Shown piece by piece: positions 21,355 to 28,675 of a stretch of 33,095 bases of DNA. Source of the stretch: DASUFI01 sp036274635 (lineage in GTDB: Bacteria > Planctomycetota > B15-G4). The DNA lies in NCBI GenBank assembly GCA_036274635.1, contig DASUFI010000184.1, forward strand, positions 1 through 33,095, read 5' to 3'. Both the position numbers and the translations under genes were made by a program. Numbering within the stretch: the first letter of the stretch is position 1; the number at the start of each line of letters is the position of its first letter. Below the pieces are notes generated by a model. That model was not told the origin of the DNA, made no database searches, and saw nothing but the letters and a program-made list of their open reading frames with translations.

Positions 21355-22151
21355 TGGACTCCACGAGCCTCATACCCATCGCGCAGTCCGGCGTGGCCGG
21401 CACGTGGGAAGCGGCCTGGCCCGCCTGGCTCGTGGCCGCGGCGCGCTGGGGCCCGCTGCTGCTCGCGGCGCTGGCCGCGCTGCTCGTCGTGCGCGCGCTG
21501 CTCCGCCGACGGCTCTACCGCGCTGAGGGCGTGCTGGACGAGACGGGCGCGGCGGCCGTCCGCGCGGCCATCGCGCAGGCCGAGCGCGGCAGCGCCGGCG
21601 AGCTGGTGGTCGTGGTCCTCGAGCGCAGCGACGAGCACCCGGACACCGCCTGGCTCGCCGGCCTGTGCACCATGCTCCTCGGCACGGCGCTGCTGGTCAC
21701 ACGGCTGCCCTGGCAGCGCCCCGAGCTGGTGCTCGCCGCGCAGCTCGCCCTGGGCGCCGTCGGCTGGCTGCTGGCGCGCGCCCTGCCGGACATCGCGCGC
21801 CTCTTCCTCGCCGAGCGCCGCGCCACCGAGATGGCCCACGAGCAGGCCCTGCAGGAGTTCCAGCGCTTCGACCTCTCGCGCACTGCCGGCGCCACCGGCG
21901 TGCTGCTCTTCGTCTCCCTCTTCGAGCACCGCGTCGTCGTGCTCGGCGACGCCGCCATCCACGCCAAGGTCGGCGACCCCCACTGGGACGCCGCCACCCG
22001 CGCCGTCCTCCACGAAGTCTCCCGCGGCCACCTCGCCGACGGCCTGCAAGCCGGCGTCCTCACCTGCGCCCGCGTCCTCGCCGAGCACTTCCCCCCAACC
22101 CCCGGCGACCGCAACGAGCTCCCCAACCACCTCATCGTCCGCCGCCGCTGA
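21354..22151 (+). CDS. Second TPM-domain membrane protein
   Basis: A 265-residue protein with an N-terminal hydrophobic helix (about 28-50, W-G-P-L-L-L-A-A-L-A-A-L-L-V-V-R-A-L-L) and a TPM-like core. The core shows G-S-A-G-E-L-V-V-V-V-L-E-R-S, two internal hydrophobic helices near residues 100-145 (L-C-T-M-L-L-G-T-A-L-L-V and L-G-A-V-G-W-L-L-A-R-A-L), then F-E-H-R-V-V-V-L-G-D-A-A-I-H and G-H-L-A-D-G-L-Q-A-G. Insertion of membrane helices into the TPM fold is typical of the shorter partner in LemA-TPM-TPM operons. The ATG at 21354 shares its A with the TGA of the upstream gene; a GTG one codon earlier (21351) is an alternative. No signal peptide cleavage site is obvious. Confidence 0.88.
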   Translation: MDSTSLIPIAQSGVAGTWEAAWPAWLVAAARWGPLLLAALAALLVVRALLRRRLYRAEGVLDETGAAAVRAAIAQAERGSAGELVVVVLERSDEHPDTAWLAGLCTMLLGTALLVTRLPWQRPELVLAAQLALGAVGWLLARALPDIARLFLAERRATEMAHEQALQEFQRFDLSRTAGATGVLLFVSLFEHRVVVLGDAAIHAKVGDPHWDAATRAVLHEVSRGHLADGLQAGVLTCARVLAEHFPPTPGDRNELPNHLIVRRR

Positions 22152-22418
22152 GCTCGCTCCCCGCCCCCGCCGGCCGCAGCCGGCCCGCCTGCCGTCCCCG
22201 TGCATGGCGCTCTGTAAGCTCCGAAAGCGCACCAGCGGCAGCCGGCAGGCACCCAGGCGCGTGCGTCCGCAGGAGTTACCCAGCCCCCTCACACGCGTGC
22301 GGAGCGGAACGGCACCCGCTGAAGACTCCCCTCGATCACCTGACCTAGGTCGACGACACGAAAGGGCATGGCTGGTCCGGGGCGGCGCGTAGTGGCGACG
22401 CTCCACGTCTTCACGTCG

Positions 22419-22553
22419 CCCAAGCGGCTCCGCGGGATCTCGGGGGTGTGGGGCGCGGCGCTCTCCTCCCCGAGCCCGGCATACCTCAATGCATCCGGCA
22501 TGCCCCGACCGCGCGCCGCGCCCCACACACCCGAGATCCCGCGGAGCCTTGGG
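22419..22553. repeat. 135-bp near-perfect palindromic element
   Basis: The left arm 22419-22461 begins CCCAAG-CG-GCTCCGCGGG and continues ATCTCGGG. The right arm 22513-22553 is its reverse complement apart from one 2-nt indel (the CG after CCCAAG) and one mismatch (near 22445), giving about 40 base pairs. The 51-nt centre (22462-22512) can form a smaller hairpin from GGCAT (22478-22482) and ATGCC (22500-22504), and holds CCGGCAT twice. It would form a very stable RNA hairpin or DNA cruciform. No target duplication is visible. A MITE-like element is the best guess; a bidirectional terminator would normally be much shorter. Confidence 0.8.
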
Positions 22554-22588
22554 CCCCTCCATCGCGACACCTGCCGCGCCACCGCAGC

Positions 22589-22605
22589 TAGAATGCTCGC
22601 CCCCC
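22589..22605 (+). promoter_or_regulatory. TAGAAT-type promoter of the YbjN-like/Clp operon
   Basis: TAGAAT (22589-22594) is followed by GCTCGCCCCCC, like the other promoters of this type. Transcription would begin near 22601, a few nt ahead of the GGAG (22606-22609). Confidence 0.5.
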
Positions 22606-22615
22606 GGAGAAAGCC

Positions 22616-23041
22616 CTGGACCCCAGCCCTGAACTCGCCGCGCTGCGCGCGAAGACGGAGCAGTTCCTGCGCCAGGCCGTGAGCGACTTCGCCCCCGTGG
22701 CCGACCGCTACGAGGTGCCCTACCGCAGCACGCGGCTCATCGTGCACCCCATCGCCTGGACGCGCGGCCGCACGCTGTTGCGCTTCATCGCGCCCGTGGT
22801 GCTGGGCCTGCACGAGGGTCCCGAGCTGCACGCGCGCCTGTCCGACCTCAACAACACCACGATCTTCGGCAAGTTCTACGTCATGGACGGGGCCGTCTGG
22901 CTCGAGCACAACCTGCTGGGCGAGTCGCTGGACTGGGAGCAATTCCGCGCCGTGCTGGCGTCCGTCGCGCACCACGCCGACCACCTCGATGAGCAGCTCA
23001 TCGCGGAGTTCGGCGGTCACCGCTGGAGCGAACGTGGCTGA
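22616..23041 (+). CDS. YbjN-like (type III secretion chaperone fold) protein, probable CTG start
   Basis: A 141-residue acidic cytoplasmic protein. It starts L-D-P-S-P-E-L-A-A-L-R-A-K-T-E-Q-F-L with an N-terminal helix. A sheet follows with D-R-Y-E-V-P-Y-R-S-T-R-L-I-V-H and L-S-D-L-N-N-T-T-I-F-G-K-F-Y-V-M-D-G-A-V-W-L-E-H-N-L-L-G, and then a helix D-W-E-Q-F-R-A-V-L-A-S-V-A-H-H-A-D. This order matches YbjN-type proteins, which adopt the chaperone fold of type III secretion chaperones. GGAG (22606-22609) sits 6 nt before a CTG at 22616. The first GTG in frame (22679) has no such site and would cut the first helix, so I chose CTG. The gene overlaps the Clp ATPase by 8 nt; a role as client adaptor is inference. 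Confidence 0.72.
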   Translation: MDPSPELAALRAKTEQFLRQAVSDFAPVADRYEVPYRSTRLIVHPIAWTRGRTLLRFIAPVVLGLHEGPELHARLSDLNNTTIFGKFYVMDGAVWLEHNLLGESLDWEQFRAVLASVAHHADHLDEQLIAEFGGHRWSERG

Positions 23042-25430
23042 GAGGAAACTCGTCGCGCTGAAGTCGCTGGACACGAAGGCCTGGCCGGCCAGCCTGCGCG
23101 ACCTGCTCGACGCGGTCGTGGACGTCGCGCGGCGGCTGGGGCACAACGTGCTGGGGCCCGAGCACCTCATGGTGGTGGGCGCGGAGAACGGCGTGCCCGC
23201 GATGGCGCGCCTCGTGCCCAGCCTGGCCGCCTTCCGCGAGGCGCTGCTGGACTCGCTGTACGACGACCGCGATAGCTTTCGCCACCTCGCGCCCAAGGGC
23301 GACGAGGAGCAGCTCTTCGTCGAGCCGTCGCTGATCACGGTGCTCGAGCGCCTGAAGAAGGGCGAGGAGGCGCCGCGCGTGCTCTCGGACCTGATGCAGG
23401 GCAACGAGCCGCGCGTGCGCCGCGCGCTGACCTATGCCCGCGGCGCGGACAAGGAGGTGCAGCCGCCCGACACGCTCACGCTGGACGGCGAGGGCGACGA
23501 CACCGAGGCCGGCACGGCCACGGCCACCGCCGAGTCGCGCGGCGCCTCCGGCGAGGAGGGCGGCATCGCGCTCACGCTGGACCTCTCCGCCGACGCGCGC
23601 CACGACCTGCCGCTGGTCAACCGCCAGACGCTCCTGGACCAGGTGGCGCGCATCCTGCTGCGCTTCCACGCGCCGGTGGTGCTGCTGGTGGGCGGCCCGG
23701 GCGTGGGCAAGACCGCCTTCGTGCGCGGCCTGGCGCGCGCCGCCGCCACCAAGGCGCTGCCGGCGCTCGAGGGACTGAAGTTCCACCAGCTGCGCATCCT
23801 CGACCTCGTGGCGCAGAGCCACCGCGGCCAGGACATCCACGAGCTCATCGACCGCGTGCTCCAGCGCTTCGCACAGGACCGCAATGCCGTGCTGGTCGTG
23901 GACGACCTGCAGATGCTGGTGGCCAAGCAGGGCTTCCCGATGACCAGCGACGTCATCGACACGATCAAGATCCACATCAAGCGCGGCACGCTGCGCGCGC
24001 TCTTCACGGTGGACGCGGCCGAGTACGAGAAGACCTTCGCCGCCGACCCCTTCTTCAGCGGCGAGGTCACGGTGCGGCACCTCAACGTGCTGGACGAGCC
24101 CGGCCTCACCCAGGTGCTCAAGCAGATGCGCCCGCGCCTCGAGCAGCACGCGCGGGTCAAGGTGAAGGACGACGCCATCGAGGCCGCCGTGGCGCGCACC
24201 ATGGGCGACCCCGACGCCGACTACCTGCCGCCGGGGAGCTCGCTGCGCCTGCTGGACGAGGCCTGCGCGCTGGCGCGCAGCCGCGGCGACGCCCACGTGA
24301 CGCCCGAGCACGTCGAGCAGGCGGCCGGCGAGGCCGGCCCGCAGCGAGCGCGCCCCTTCGACCGCGAGCGCCTGGCGCGTCTGGAGGAACGCCTCACCGA
24401 GCAGGTGCTGGGTCAGCAGCTGGCCGCGGGCCTGGTGGCGCGTCGCGTGCGCCTGGCCAAGCTGGGCCTCGACCGCAAGCCCACGCGCCCCGACGGCGTC
24501 TTCCTGTTCATGGGGCCGTCGGGCGTGGGCAAGACCGAGCTGGCGCGCGCCCTGGCGCGGGCGCTCTACGACGACGAGAACCGTCTCGTGCGCCTGGACA
24601 TGTCGGAGTACATGGAGCCGCACAGCGTGGCGCGCATCATCGGCGCGCCCCCCGGCTACGTGGGCTTCGGCGAGGAGGGCGCCTTGACCGGCCCGGTCGC
24701 GCGCATGGGCCACGGCGTGGTGCTGCTGGACGAGATCGAGAAGGCCCACCCGCAGGTGCTCAACCTCTTCCTGCAGGTCTTCGACGACGGGCGCCTCACG
24801 GACAGCAAGGGCCGCACCGTGGACTTCTCCGACACCGTCATCGTGATGACCAGCAACATCGGCCGCGAGCTGTACGCGCTGCACGGCAACCGGCCGGTGG
24901 GCTTCGGCGGCGAGCGCCGCGACTCCGCCGGCCCCGCGCGCGACGCGGTGCAGGACCACCTGCTGCGCGTCCTGCCGGCCGAGTTCGTGAACCGCATCGA
25001 CGAGATCGTGCCCTTCCGCGTCCTCGAGGCCGACGACATGCTGCGCATCGCGAAGAAGCAGCTGGAGATCGAGGCCCAGCGCTGGCGCACGCGCGGCAAG
25101 AAGCTCAGCTGGGACAAGGCCGTGCCCGAGGTGCTGGCCTCCACGGGCTACGACCCGCGGCTGGGCGCGCGGCACCTCGAGCGCAACCTCGAGCGGCTGG
25201 TCATCACGCTGCTGTCGGACGCGGCCATCAAGGTGGGCTTCGAGAAGGTGCGCTCGCTCGAGCTGTCCACCCGCGACGGCGCGCTGTGCCTGAGCCTGGA
25301 CGGCAAGCCCTTCGAGTGCGGCTCCCCGTCGGGCGTGACCGCGGCGCAGCCGGCCCTGCCCGCGCCGCTCAGCGCGAAGGCGAACCGGCAGCTGCCGCCG
25401 CCCGCAGGCCCTCCGCCAGCCGCGCGATGA
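23034..25430 (+). CDS. ClpA/ClpC-like double AAA+ ATPase with a degenerate first module
   Basis: A 798-residue HSP100 protein. An N-terminal Clp repeat-like domain (A-R-R-L-G-H-N-V-L-G-P-E-H-L) leads to an Asp/Glu/Ala linker near residues 150-185. Module 1 has Walker A GGPGVGKT (220-227), but Walker B reads V-V-D290-D291 instead of D-E. The R-R-F arginine fingers are also absent (P-F-F-S-G-E-V). Module 2 looks complete: GPSGVGKT (494-501), L-L-D566-E567-I-E-K-A-H and E-F-V-N-R-I-D-E. There is no long ClpB middle domain. V622-G-F sits where ClpC carries its ClpP-contacting loop, so it probably feeds a peptidase not in this window. The GTG start at 23034 has GGAG 5 nt upstream. Its last 62 nt overlap the convergent glycosyltransferase. 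Confidence 0.9.
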   Translation: MAERKLVALKSLDTKAWPASLRDLLDAVVDVARRLGHNVLGPEHLMVVGAENGVPAMARLVPSLAAFREALLDSLYDDRDSFRHLAPKGDEEQLFVEPSLITVLERLKKGEEAPRVLSDLMQGNEPRVRRALTYARGADKEVQPPDTLTLDGEGDDTEAGTATATAESRGASGEEGGIALTLDLSADARHDLPLVNRQTLLDQVARILLRFHAPVVLLVGGPGVGKTAFVRGLARAAATKALPALEGLKFHQLRILDLVAQSHRGQDIHELIDRVLQRFAQDRNAVLVVDDLQMLVAKQGFPMTSDVIDTIKIHIKRGTLRALFTVDAAEYEKTFAADPFFSGEVTVRHLNVLDEPGLTQVLKQMRPRLEQHARVKVKDDAIEAAVARTMGDPDADYLPPGSSLRLLDEACALARSRGDAHVTPEHVEQAAGEAGPQRARPFDRERLARLEERLTEQVLGQQLAAGLVARRVRLAKLGLDRKPTRPDGVFLFMGPSGVGKTELARALARALYDDENRLVRLDMSEYMEPHSVARIIGAPPGYVGFGEEGALTGPVARMGHGVVLLDEIEKAHPQVLNLFLQVFDDGRLTDSKGRTVDFSDTVIVMTSNIGRELYALHGNRPVGFGGERRDSAGPARDAVQDHLLRVLPAEFVNRIDEIVPFRVLEADDMLRIAKKQLEIEAQRWRTRGKKLSWDKAVPEVLASTGYDPRLGARHLERNLERLVITLLSDAAIKVGFEKVRSLELSTRDGALCLSLDGKPFECGSPSGVTAAQPALPAPLSAKANRQLPPPAGPPPAAR

Positions 25431-26505
25431 CCGCCTCGCGCCTGTAGGCCGAGAGGTCGCCGGGCAGCTCGGCGCGCAGCGCGGCCTCCTGGCGCGCGTC
25501 GGTGAGCAGGCGCTGCAGGCGCAGCGTCAGCTCGGCCGTGCTGCCGTCGTAGAGCACGCCGTTGCGGCCGTCGCGCACGAGGTCGGGCATGATCCCGACG
25601 CGCGTGCTCACGACGGGCGTGCCGCAGGCCATGGCCTCGGCCCCCACGCGCGGGCCGCCCTCGCTGGTGCTCGCGATGACCAGGGCGCGCGCGCCGCGGT
25701 AGGCGGCGGCCAGCGCGGCAGCGTCGGGCAGCCAGTCGGTGTAGCTGATGGCCTGCTCGACCCGCAGCTCGCGCGCGAGGCGCTCCAGACGCGCGCGCTC
25801 GGGGCCGCGGCCCACGAAGCGCAGCGTCGGGCGCAGGCCGCGCGCCCACAGGCGCCCCACCGCCGCGACCACCTGCGCCGCGCCCTTGTTGGGCACGAGG
25901 CGGCCGACGAGCAGCAGGTCCGTGCGCCCGTCCACCGGCCCCCCGGGGCGGAAGGCGTCGAGGTCGAGGTACAGCGAGGGCAGCACGTGGATGCGCGACG
26001 CGGGCACGCCCCAGCCTGTCAGGAGCGCGGGCAGCTCGGTGGCGTTCACCACGCGGATGCCGGCGGCGCGGCGGGCGGCCCAGCGCACGTAGTGGCGCGT
26101 GACGCGGCGGTCGAGGCGCTCGCGCAGGTTGGCGGCGCGCGGGTGGCCAGGCACGTGGTGGATCTCCGCGATCCACGGCGTGCCCGTCGCGCGAGCGATG
26201 CGCCACGCGCCCCAGCCGTTGTAGAAGGGGTTGTAGTCATGGCTGGTCATCACCGCGTAGCGGCGCTCGGCGCACAGGCGCCGGCCGGTGCGCGCGATGA
26301 AGCCCGCCTGCGCCAGCTTGCCGCGGGTGGGGTGGTGCAGGTGCACGTTGGGGAAGGGCTGCGTGGAGACGACGCGCTCGGGCCGCGTGCCGATGACGTC
26401 CACGCGCTCCCAGTGGCGCGCGAATTCCTCGAGCATGTACCAGAAGGGCCCGCGCTCGCCCGCGACCACGCTGCGGTCGGCGCTGATCATCAGGACGTTG
26501 CTCAT
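25369..26505 (-). CDS. GT4-family glycosyltransferase
   Basis: A 378-residue GT-B glycosyltransferase. The N-terminal domain begins M-S-N-V-L-M-I-S-A-D-R-S-V-V-A-G-E-R-G-P-type sequence and includes H-D-Y-N-P-F-Y-N-G and E-I-H-H-V-P-G-H. The donor domain has L-L-L-V-G-R-L-V-P-N-K-G-A and the E-x7-E motif in T-S-E-G-G-P-R-V-G-A-E-A-M-A-C-G-T-P-V-V. It is a retaining enzyme by family; sugar and acceptor unknown. It lies 33 nt downstream of the FAD-dependent gene on the same strand, probably one operon. The pairing with an NAD/FAD-fold oxidase of the UDP-galactopyranose mutase/PPO-like clan hints at surface polysaccharide synthesis, an inference. Its 3' end lies inside the Clp coding region in antisense. 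Confidence 0.92.
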   Translation of the reverse strand: MSNVLMISADRSVVAGERGPFWYMLEEFARHWERVDVIGTRPERVVSTQPFPNVHLHHPTRGKLAQAGFIARTGRRLCAERRYAVMTSHDYNPFYNGWGAWRIARATGTPWIAEIHHVPGHPRAANLRERLDRRVTRHYVRWAARRAAGIRVVNATELPALLTGWGVPASRIHVLPSLYLDLDAFRPGGPVDGRTDLLLVGRLVPNKGAAQVVAAVGRLWARGLRPTLRFVGRGPERARLERLARELRVEQAISYTDWLPDAAALAAAYRGARALVIASTSEGGPRVGAEAMACGTPVVSTRVGIMPDLVRDGRNGVLYDGSTAELTLRLQRLLTDARQEAALRAELPGDLSAYRREAVIARLAEGLRAAAAAGSPSR

Positions 26506-26538
26506 CGCGTCAGCGCCACCGTGCAGACGCCCCGGGCC

Positions 26539-28014
26539 TCACGCCTTGAACGTGCCCAGCAGGTCCTGCGCCGTCTCGATGCCGGCCCGCATCGAGCGCG
26601 CCATGTTGTTGTACCAGAACTGTCCGCTGCGCCCGATCGAGCGCAGGTTGTCGAAGCGGTCGAGCTTCGCCCACACGCGATCGAGCTTCTCGCGGTAGTC
26701 GAGCGGGTACACCGGATAGCTGTCGGGCACGAACATGTACTTGATCGCCTCGATGTCCTCGGGCTCGCACACGCGCAGCTGCTTCAGGCCCTCCTTGATG
26801 CGGTCGGTGAGGCGCTCGGGATCGGCCGCGTCCTTCTCGTCGTCGGGCGTGATCTCCACGCACAGGCTGTCCTTGCCCGGCGGGCACAGGCCGCCGACGG
26901 AGCGGTTGGGATAGTAGATGCGGTTGAAGACCACCTGCGGGTCCGCCACGTAGGTGTACAGGTCCGCGCCCGGCTTCAGCGGGCGGCGGATCTTCATGAG
27001 CGCCAGCAGGATGGTCATGAAGGGCAGCTCCTCGCGCGGCACGCCCACCATCTGGCACAGGCGGTGGATGGAGCCGGTCCACACCACCTGCTCGGGCTCC
27101 TCGATGACGCCGCCGTCCCAGGTGACGCGCGCCACGTGCTCGCCCTGCGCCGCCAGGTCCACGTTGCTGGCGCGCAGCTCGAGGCGCCCGCCGCGCGCGA
27201 CGAAGTCGTCCGCCACCCGCTGCGTGATGATGCCCACGCCCTGCGGCGGGTAGAGCACCTTCTTGTAGCTCTTGCCGAAGGCCATGCGCGTCAGGCCCTG
27301 CACCATGCGCAGCGCCTTGGGACCGCCGCCAGCCTTGGACTTGACGGGCCCCACCGACGCGGCGGACGCAGCCGGCCGCGGCTGCGGGTAGCGCGCGAGG
27401 TAACGCTCGACCAGCGGCTTCTCCTGCTGCAGCACCTTGTCGCGCTTCACGTCGGGCACGTTGTGGATGGTGCGCGCGGTCTGGTTCCACCAGTCGCGGT
27501 GCAGGCGCTCGGCGCCGCCGCTCGGGGGCACCTTCTTGCGCAGGTACGGCCCGAGGAAGATGCGGTACATGGCCTCGCCGTAGCAGGCGCGCAGGAAGTC
27601 GCGCGCCACGTGCGTGGTCGGCAGCTCCTGCTTCATGGCGGACTTGAGGTAGGTGTAGATGCCGGATGGTGGCAGCTTGAAGGCCGCCGAGGCCGTGGGA
27701 GGCCACGGCACGTCGGCGCGCCCGATGAGCGCATTGATCTTGAAGTCGATCGGCCGCCACTCCTCCGGCCTGAGGCAGGACTTCACCAGGGCGTTCACGT
27801 CCTCGCTCACGTCCAGGAAGAAGTAGTGCGGGCCCACATCGAAGACGTGGCCCTCGAAGTCCACCGACCGGGCGAGGCCCCCCACCTGGTCCAGCCGCTC
27901 CAGGACCACGACCTCCTTGCCGGCCCGGCGCAGGGTGGCGGCGGCCCCCAGGCCGGCCATGCCCGCCCCGACCACCACCACGGGGCCCTTGCGGTCGGTG
28001 GGTGGTGGCGTCAC
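26539..28014 (-). CDS. FAD-dependent oxidoreductase, amine oxidase/protoporphyrinogen oxidase-like
   Basis: A 491-residue flavoprotein. It begins with a short leader and P-V-V-V-V-G-A-G-M-A-G-L-G-A-A (dinucleotide-binding motif), then V-V-V-L-E-R-L-D-Q-V-G-G-L-A-R-S and F-D-V-G-P-H-Y-F-F, common to the NAD(P)-binding_8/amine oxidase clan. Further landmarks are F-L-G-P-Y-L-R-K-K-V, Y-P-P-Q-G-V-G-I-I-T, and Y-Y-P-N-R-S-V-G-G-L. In such genes next to glycosyltransferases the product often acts on nucleotide sugars or lipid-linked precursors, but protoporphyrinogen oxidase and carotenoid-type activities exist in the same clan; the substrate is not assigned. The start is a GTG at 28014, because an ATG further up would run into the divergent ArsR promoter region and add Pro/Gly-rich sequence. 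A TATGAT -10 candidate lies at 28062-28057. Confidence 0.82.
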   Translation of the reverse strand: MTPPPTDRKGPVVVVGAGMAGLGAAATLRRAGKEVVVLERLDQVGGLARSVDFEGHVFDVGPHYFFLDVSEDVNALVKSCLRPEEWRPIDFKINALIGRADVPWPPTASAAFKLPPSGIYTYLKSAMKQELPTTHVARDFLRACYGEAMYRIFLGPYLRKKVPPSGGAERLHRDWWNQTARTIHNVPDVKRDKVLQQEKPLVERYLARYPQPRPAASAASVGPVKSKAGGGPKALRMVQGLTRMAFGKSYKKVLYPPQGVGIITQRVADDFVARGGRLELRASNVDLAAQGEHVARVTWDGGVIEEPEQVVWTGSIHRLCQMVGVPREELPFMTILLALMKIRRPLKPGADLYTYVADPQVVFNRIYYPNRSVGGLCPPGKDSLCVEITPDDEKDAADPERLTDRIKEGLKQLRVCEPEDIEAIKYMFVPDSYPVYPLDYREKLDRVWAKLDRFDNLRSIGRSGQFWYNNMARSMRAGIETAQDLLGTFKA

Positions 28015-28056
28015 GACAGGTGCGGTTCCAGTCCGGGGGGCGAGGAGGGGCGGCGG

Positions 28057-28111
28057 ATCATATCCGCTGGCCGGCGAGCGGCCGCCGGCCGGCCCCCGGG
28101 GCTCGCCGGCC
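28057..28111. promoter_or_regulatory. Promoter of the FAD gene with an 11-bp inverted repeat
   Basis: On the minus strand TATGAT (28062-28057) precedes the GTG at 28014. A perfect inverted repeat, GGCCGGCGAGC (28069-28079) with GCTCGCCGGCC (28101-28111), occupies the place where the -35 would sit. The divergent ArsR-family gene begins at 28271, making this a candidate operator. Binding is not shown by the sequence. Confidence 0.4.
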
Positions 28112-28178
28112 GCGGCCGGATGGCCGCAAACCATGACGGCCGGGCCACTTCGGCGCCGTCGGCCGGCATGAAGAAAAG

Positions 28179-28209
28179 TTGTTTGGTCGGTTGAGAACCC
28201 GCGCATAAT
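28179..28209 (+). promoter_or_regulatory. Candidate promoter of the ArsR-family gene
   Basis: CATAAT (28204-28209) is preceded by TTGGTC (28183-28188, spacer 15) or TTGTTT (28179-28184, spacer 19). This AT-richer island stands out in the local GC-rich sequence. A leader of about 55 nt would follow. Confidence 0.45.
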
Positions 28210-28270
28210 GGCCCTGCGGCCGTTGAGAGCGGGCAGGCCGGTCATACCCCATGGCGGAGGAGAGGGGCTG

Positions 28271-28666
28271 ATGCAGACGGTGGTCGAGGTCTCGAGGATC
28301 TCGCGCAGCCTCAAGGCGCTGTGCGACGCCAACCGGATCAGGATCCTGGAGATCCTGTCGACCGGGGAGCACTGCGTGTCCGAGCTGGTGGAGCGGCTGG
28401 CCATCGACCAGCCCAAGGTGTCTCACCACCTTGCCATCCTGCGCGCGGCGGGAATCGTCCGCAGCCGTCGCGAGGGTCGCCACATCAACTACTCGCTGCG
28501 TCCGACGATCCACAAGCACATCGAGGCCCCCGAGGGGCTGACGGACGTGTTCGACCTGGGGGAGATCACGGTCTGCTTCCGCTTCGCGCGCGAGGCCTCC
28601 GCGAACGGACCGGCCGAACGGCTGACGGCCGCCGCTGCGACCGCGACGGCGCAGATGGCGCAGTAG
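28271..28666 (+). CDS. ArsR-family transcriptional regulator
   Basis: A 131-residue winged helix-turn-helix protein. It has S-L-K-A-L-C-D-A-N-R-I-R-I-L-E-I-L, then C-V-S-E-L-V-E-R-L-A-I-D-Q-P-K-V-S-H-H-L-A-I-L-R-A-A-G-I-V (recognition helix), and the wing R-R-E-G-R-H-I-N-Y-S-L. The alpha-3 site reads E-H-C-V-S-E-L, with one cysteine rather than the E-L-C-V-C-D-L of metal sensors, so arsenic/cadmium sensing by the classical site is unlikely. A further Cys and His residues occur in T-V-C-F-R-F and H-K-H. The ATG at 28271 has a strong GGAGGAGAGG region. It is divergent from the FAD/glycosyltransferase genes, which it may control, and convergent with the zinc-ribbon gene (9-nt gap). Confidence 0.92.
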   Translation: MQTVVEVSRISRSLKALCDANRIRILEILSTGEHCVSELVERLAIDQPKVSHHLAILRAAGIVRSRREGRHINYSLRPTIHKHIEAPEGLTDVFDLGEITVCFRFAREASANGPAERLTAAAATATAQMAQ

Positions 28667-28675
28667 GGCCCCGCC

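Larger units (their letters stand above)
22152..22615. other. 464-bp gap holding a large palindrome
   Basis: No gene is supported. A short frame at 22204-22392 has no ribosome binding site and an odd composition. The gap contains ACCTAGGT near 22343-22350 and a 7-bp inverted repeat, GGCGACG 22394-22400 with CGTCGCC 22414-22420. It also holds the 135-bp palindrome described separately and, at its end, the TAGAAT promoter at 22589. Confidence 0.6.

Noticed and set aside
22204..22392. Short open frame in the gap before the palindrome
   Set aside because: No ribosome binding site, odd composition and no similarity that I recognise.
22419..22553. Integron attC site or bidirectional terminator as explanation of the palindrome
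   Set aside because: No R/L core sites of attC type (GTTRRRY), no integrase, and no T-run; arms are much longer than in terminators.
28015..28416. N-terminal extension of the FAD-dependent gene by about 130 codons
   Set aside because: It would overlap the divergent ArsR gene in antisense and consists of Pro/Arg/Gly-rich sequence; the dinucleotide-binding motif normally lies at the N-terminus.
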